A DNA stretch of 64,000 nt, from the NCBI RefSeq assembly GCF_003935425.1, contig NZ_RHQN01000003.1:186001-250000 (forward strand), written 5' to 3'. Below, piece after piece: positions 61,684-64,000 of the stretch. The stretch is from Pseudomonas sp. v388. GTDB lineage: Bacteria > Pseudomonadota > Gammaproteobacteria > Pseudomonadales > Pseudomonadaceae. Position 1 is the stretch's first letter. Each line of letters opens with the position of its first letter. The notes under the pieces are model-generated. The model did not search any database. It was given only the letters and a program-made list of their open reading frames with translations, and was not told the DNA's origin. Made by a program: the position numbers and the translations under genes.

Positions 61684-61925
61684 CGAAGCGTGCAACAAGC
61701 TGTTAGAATCCCGCGCGGTTTGGGATGCGCTCTGCTTTTAGCCTGGCAGCGCCGCTATCCGAGCCGCGTGATAACGCAGCGAACCTATGTGTTTGCGGCA
61801 GGCGAGGCAGTCAACTGCTTCAAGGCCGCGCACCCAAGCACGTTTTCATGAGGCCGGGACCTCCCCGAACCCTGCATCCCTGTCTGGAAGGGCTCTGCTG
61901 CCGCCGCCTGAGGAGAGAATTAGAA

Positions 61926-62249
61926 ATGACCTTCGTCGTCACCGACAACTGCATCAAGTGCAAGTACACCGACTGCGTAGAAGTCTGTCCGGTGGACTGC
62001 TTCTACGAAGGGCCGAACTTCCTGGTGATTCACCCGGACGAGTGCATCGACTGCGCCCTCTGCGAGCCGGAGTGCCCTGCCCAGGCGATTTTCTCGGAGG
62101 ACGAGATTCCCGCCGGAATGGAGAACTTCATCGAGCTCAACGCCGAGCTTGCCGAGGTCTGGCCGAACATCACCGAGAAGAAAGACGCGCTGGCCGATGC
62201 CGCGCAGTGGGATGGCAAGCCTGGCAAGATCGCAGACCTCGAACGCTAG
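61926..62249 (+). CDS. fdxA: 7Fe ferredoxin FdxA
   Basis: A 107-residue ferredoxin with cysteine sets for a 3Fe-4S and a 4Fe-4S cluster ([17 protein letters not shown] and [12 protein letters not shown]) and the C-terminal extension of the Azotobacter FdI type. Electron carrier in the cytosol. ATG 61926 ([12 protein letters not shown]) is the standard start, preceded by a GGAGAG site; the frame opens 67 codons earlier without meaning. Confidence 0.97.
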   Translation: MTFVVTDNCIKCKYTDCVEVCPVDCFYEGPNFLVIHPDECIDCALCEPECPAQAIFSEDEIPAGMENFIELNAELAEVWPNITEKKDALADAAQWDGKPGKIADLER

Positions 62250-62264
62250 GCGTCCGGTGTTTGC

Positions 62265-62288
62265 AAAAGGCCCTTCGGGGCCTTTTTT
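62265..62288 (+). terminator. Terminator after fdxA
   Basis: AAAAGGCCC, TTCG loop, GGGCCTTTTTT right after the stop codon. Confidence 0.92.
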
Positions 62289-62325
62289 GTGGGCAGCCTT
62301 TGCAGGCCCGGAGACAAAATTCAGG

Positions 62326-62454
62326 CAAAAAAAGGGGCGGTATAAACCGCCCACCTTTCCCTGATCCCTGTATTCCCTGTCATCGTCCTGATGAATCGCA
62401 TCCCGCGATGTCCATGACCGTCGTCCGTGACAGCCCGTGCCGTTCCGTTGGCAC
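62326..62454 (-). ncRNA. rsmZ: Small regulatory RNA RsmZ
   Basis: About 129 bases on the minus strand between fdxA and rpoS, the conserved place of rsmZ in pseudomonads. It is rich in GGA motifs (ACGGACG, ATGGACA, GCGGGAT, AGGACGA, CAGGGAA, CAGGGAT, CAGGGAA), the binding sites by which it sequesters RsmA/RsmE-type translational repressors, and ends with the stem GGGCGG-TTTATA-CCGCCC and seven T. The -10 box TAAGAT (plus 62461-62466) places the start near 62454. It is activated by GacS/GacA through the upstream box at 62623-62640. Confidence 0.9.
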
Positions 62455-62622
62455 AGTTCGATCTTATTCATTTTCGGGATCAGAGCAATGCCGGAAAAAA
62501 CCGCCGGATATTACCGTCACATCCGGCACTCGAAAAAAACCAAAGGGAATCAGCGGCTTAATCAAGCACCCGGTTTTTCCGTCCAGATATGCCCTTACAA
62601 ATCAGCGAAAACCTACAGTCCG

Positions 62623-62640
62623 GGTAAGTGAACGCTTACG
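62623..62640 (-). promoter_or_regulatory. GacA-binding upstream activating sequence of rsmZ
   Basis: CGTAAGCGTTCACTTACC on the minus strand, close to the TGTAAG-N6-CTTACA consensus, about 175 bases upstream of the rsmZ start, the usual distance for this element. Confidence 0.88.
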
Positions 62641-62717
62641 CCAGTTTCGAATTATTTCCCAACCCGCGGCAGGCCGGACCATTGAACGGCCAGGCGCCGG
62701 TCAGGCGAGCGCCCACT

Positions 62718-62757
62718 AAAAAGCCGATATGAACACAGGATATTCATATCGGCTTTT
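62718..62757 (-). terminator. Terminator of rpoS
   Basis: AAAAGCCGATATGAA and its exact complement flank a nine-base loop, with a T run on the minus strand, 16 bases after the rpoS stop codon. Confidence 0.92.
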
Positions 62758-62773
62758 GTCACGCGGCGAGGAA

Positions 62774-63784
62774 CTACTGGAATAGCGACTCGCTCGACAA
62801 TCCGTTCTTCTCCAGGATCTCACGAAGCCGCTTGAGGCCTTCCACCTGGATCTGCCGCACCCGCTCGCGGGTCAGGCCGATCTCAAGACCTACATCTTCC
62901 AGCGTACTGCTTTCGTGTCCACGCAGACCGAAACGGCGTATGACCACTTCCCGTTGCTTGTCAGTGAGTTCAGACAGCCACTGATCGATGCTTTGGGAAA
63001 GGTCGTCATCCTGCAACAGCTCGCAGGGGTCAGTCGGTCGATCATCGGTCAAGGTGTCCAGCAGGGTCTTGTCCGAATCCGGGCCCAGTGAAACGTCCAC
63101 GGAGGATACCCGTTCATTGAGCCCAAGCATGCGCTTGACCTCGCCGACCGGCTTTTCCAGCAGCGTGGCGATCTCTTCGGGGGATGGCTCGTGATCGAGC
63201 TTCTGAGTGAGCTCGCGCGCCGCACGCAGGTAGACGTTCAGTTCCTTGACGACATGAATCGGCAGCCGGATGGTCCGGGTCTGATTCATGATGGCACGCT
63301 CAATGGTCTGACGAATCCACCAGGTTGCGTAAGTGGAGAATCGGAAACCGCGTTCAGGGTCGAATTTTTCTACCGCCCTGATCAGACCGAGGTTGCCCTC
63401 TTCGATCAGGTCGAGCAATGACAGCCCACGATTGACGTAGCGCCTGGCGATTTTGACCACCAGCCGCAGATTGCTTTCAATCATGCGTTTTCGTCCGGCC
63501 GGATCACCGCTTTGCGACAGCCGTGCAAAGTGGACCTCTTCTTCCGGGGACAACAGGGGGGAGAACCCTATTTCATTGAGATACAACTGGGTAGCGTCGA
63601 GCGCCCGGGTGTAATCAATATATTTATGTTGTTTGAGCGATGAAGACTGCTTGGCCTTGGCACGACTCGAAGGCGCAGCGCGAGACTGCTTTTCGACCGC
63701 AGCCTCTTCCAGGACAAGACCGGATTCCATGAGAAGCACGTCGTCATCGATGTCAAACTCCGGCGCTTCGTTGCTAAGAGCCAT
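62774..63784 (-). CDS. rpoS: RNA polymerase sigma factor RpoS
   Basis: A 336-residue stationary-phase sigma factor. Region 1.2 ([26 protein letters not shown]), region 2 ([60 protein letters not shown], in pieces) and region 4.2 ([28 protein letters not shown]) are all intact. Neighbouring rsmZ and nlpD are as in other pseudomonads. Confidence 0.97.
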   Translation of the reverse strand: MALSNEAPEFDIDDDVLLMESGLVLEEAAVEKQSRAAPSSRAKAKQSSSLKQHKYIDYTRALDATQLYLNEIGFSPLLSPEEEVHFARLSQSGDPAGRKRMIESNLRLVVKIARRYVNRGLSLLDLIEEGNLGLIRAVEKFDPERGFRFSTYATWWIRQTIERAIMNQTRTIRLPIHVVKELNVYLRAARELTQKLDHEPSPEEIATLLEKPVGEVKRMLGLNERVSSVDVSLGPDSDKTLLDTLTDDRPTDPCELLQDDDLSQSIDQWLSELTDKQREVVIRRFGLRGHESSTLEDVGLEIGLTRERVRQIQVEGLKRLREILEKNGLSSESLFQ

Positions 63785-63849
63785 TGTTATAGTCCTTTGG
63801 TGAGTTCGACCTCAAGCTCCAGCGACGCCTATTTCCGTGGCAACGCTTG

Positions 63850-63879
63850 AGCCTGTTCCTGCTACGTCAGAAACAGGCT
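63850..63879 (-). repeat. Inverted repeat between nlpD and rpoS
   Basis: AGCCTGTT and AACAGGCT pair around 14 bases, in the 103-base gap between nlpD and rpoS. No T run follows, so it may be an attenuating or mRNA-stability hairpin rather than a full terminator. Confidence 0.55.
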
Positions 63880-63887
63880 GGCAACCA

Positions 63888-64000
63888 TCAACGCTTGGGC
63901 AAAAATTGCAGCGGATCGACAGGCTTACCCTGGCGGCGAATCTCAAAATGCAGTTTCACCCGGTCAGTTCCCGTCGAACCCATCTCGGCAATTGTCTGTC
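63888..64000 (-). CDS. nlpD: Lipoprotein NlpD, 3' end only
   Basis: The last 36 codons of an M23-family peptidase-like lipoprotein ([33 protein letters not shown]), running off the window. HFEIR contains the final catalytic-type His of the LytM fold. NlpD activates the amidase AmiC during cell division. In pseudomonads the main rpoS promoter lies inside nlpD, so it is outside this window. Confidence 0.9.
   Translation of the reverse strand, partial: QTIAEMGSTGTDRVKLHFEIRRQGKPVDPLQFLPKR

Noticed and set aside
59131-61698. Open frame of 855 codons antisense to mutS
   Set aside because: Exact shadow of mutS in a GC-rich genome; no domain recognised.

Overview
The window is a Pseudomonas chromosome, most like the P. 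syringae/P. fluorescens lineage. Evidence: OprD-family porin next to proS, mprF paired with a VirJ-like esterase, kup beside rimO, divergent fpr/finR, dgkA-erdR, the block recX-recA-pncC-mutS-fdxA-rsmZ-rpoS-nlpD, two tandem initiator tRNAs and a Pseudomonas-type REP pair. Species was not determined; all calls come from reading the sequence and protein motifs, with no database search.

Left chromosomal part (1-13950): OprD-family porin, proS, a lipoprotein, dinB, two near-identical tRNA-fMet cassettes, mprF with an overlapping AcvB/VirJ-type periplasmic esterase gene (lipid aminoacylation and its probable reversal), kup, a HigB2/HigA2-type toxin-antitoxin pair, then the native promoter and first codons of rimO, cut off after codon 20-21.

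Prophage (13944-46769, about 32.8 kb): a P2/HP1-type contractile-tail temperate phage inserted inside rimO by a large serine recombinase. The host gene is split at an 8-bp core (TGCCCGAA) that encodes the first Fe-S ligand Cys-Pro of RimO. The phage end carries its own start codon and a replacement N-terminus in frame, so rimO is rebuilt at the right junction. Left arm: LexA-box-controlled adenine methylase, a PhyH-family dioxygenase cargo gene. Late genes: baseplate/tail fibre, tape measure, -1 frameshifted chaperone, lysis cassette with nested Rz/Rz1, tube, sheath, completion proteins, terminase small subunit, capsid, scaffold (all minus), divergent terminase large subunit, portal and Ogr-type activator (plus). 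Early/regulatory arm: RepA-like (plasmid IncFII type) replication protein, Cro-like protein, cleavable CI-type repressor with a leaderless promoter, an array of AGCC-N3-GGCT operators, a lysogeny-strand gene of unknown function, a four-gene operon of unknown function driven by a promoter with the same operator, a LexA-box-controlled small gene, and the integrase.

Right chromosomal part (46720-64000): rebuilt rimO, GNAT acetyltransferase, RsuA-family pseudouridine synthase, DUF1456 protein, trmO, fpr/finR, dgkA, erdR, a DTW-domain tRNA-modifying enzyme, a small exported protein, a LOG-family protein, recX-recA (SOS box visible), pncC, mutS, fdxA, the sRNA gene rsmZ with its GacA box, rpoS and the 3' end of nlpD. 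SOS signalling (recA/LexA), the prophage repressor and the two prophage LexA boxes form one plausible induction circuit.
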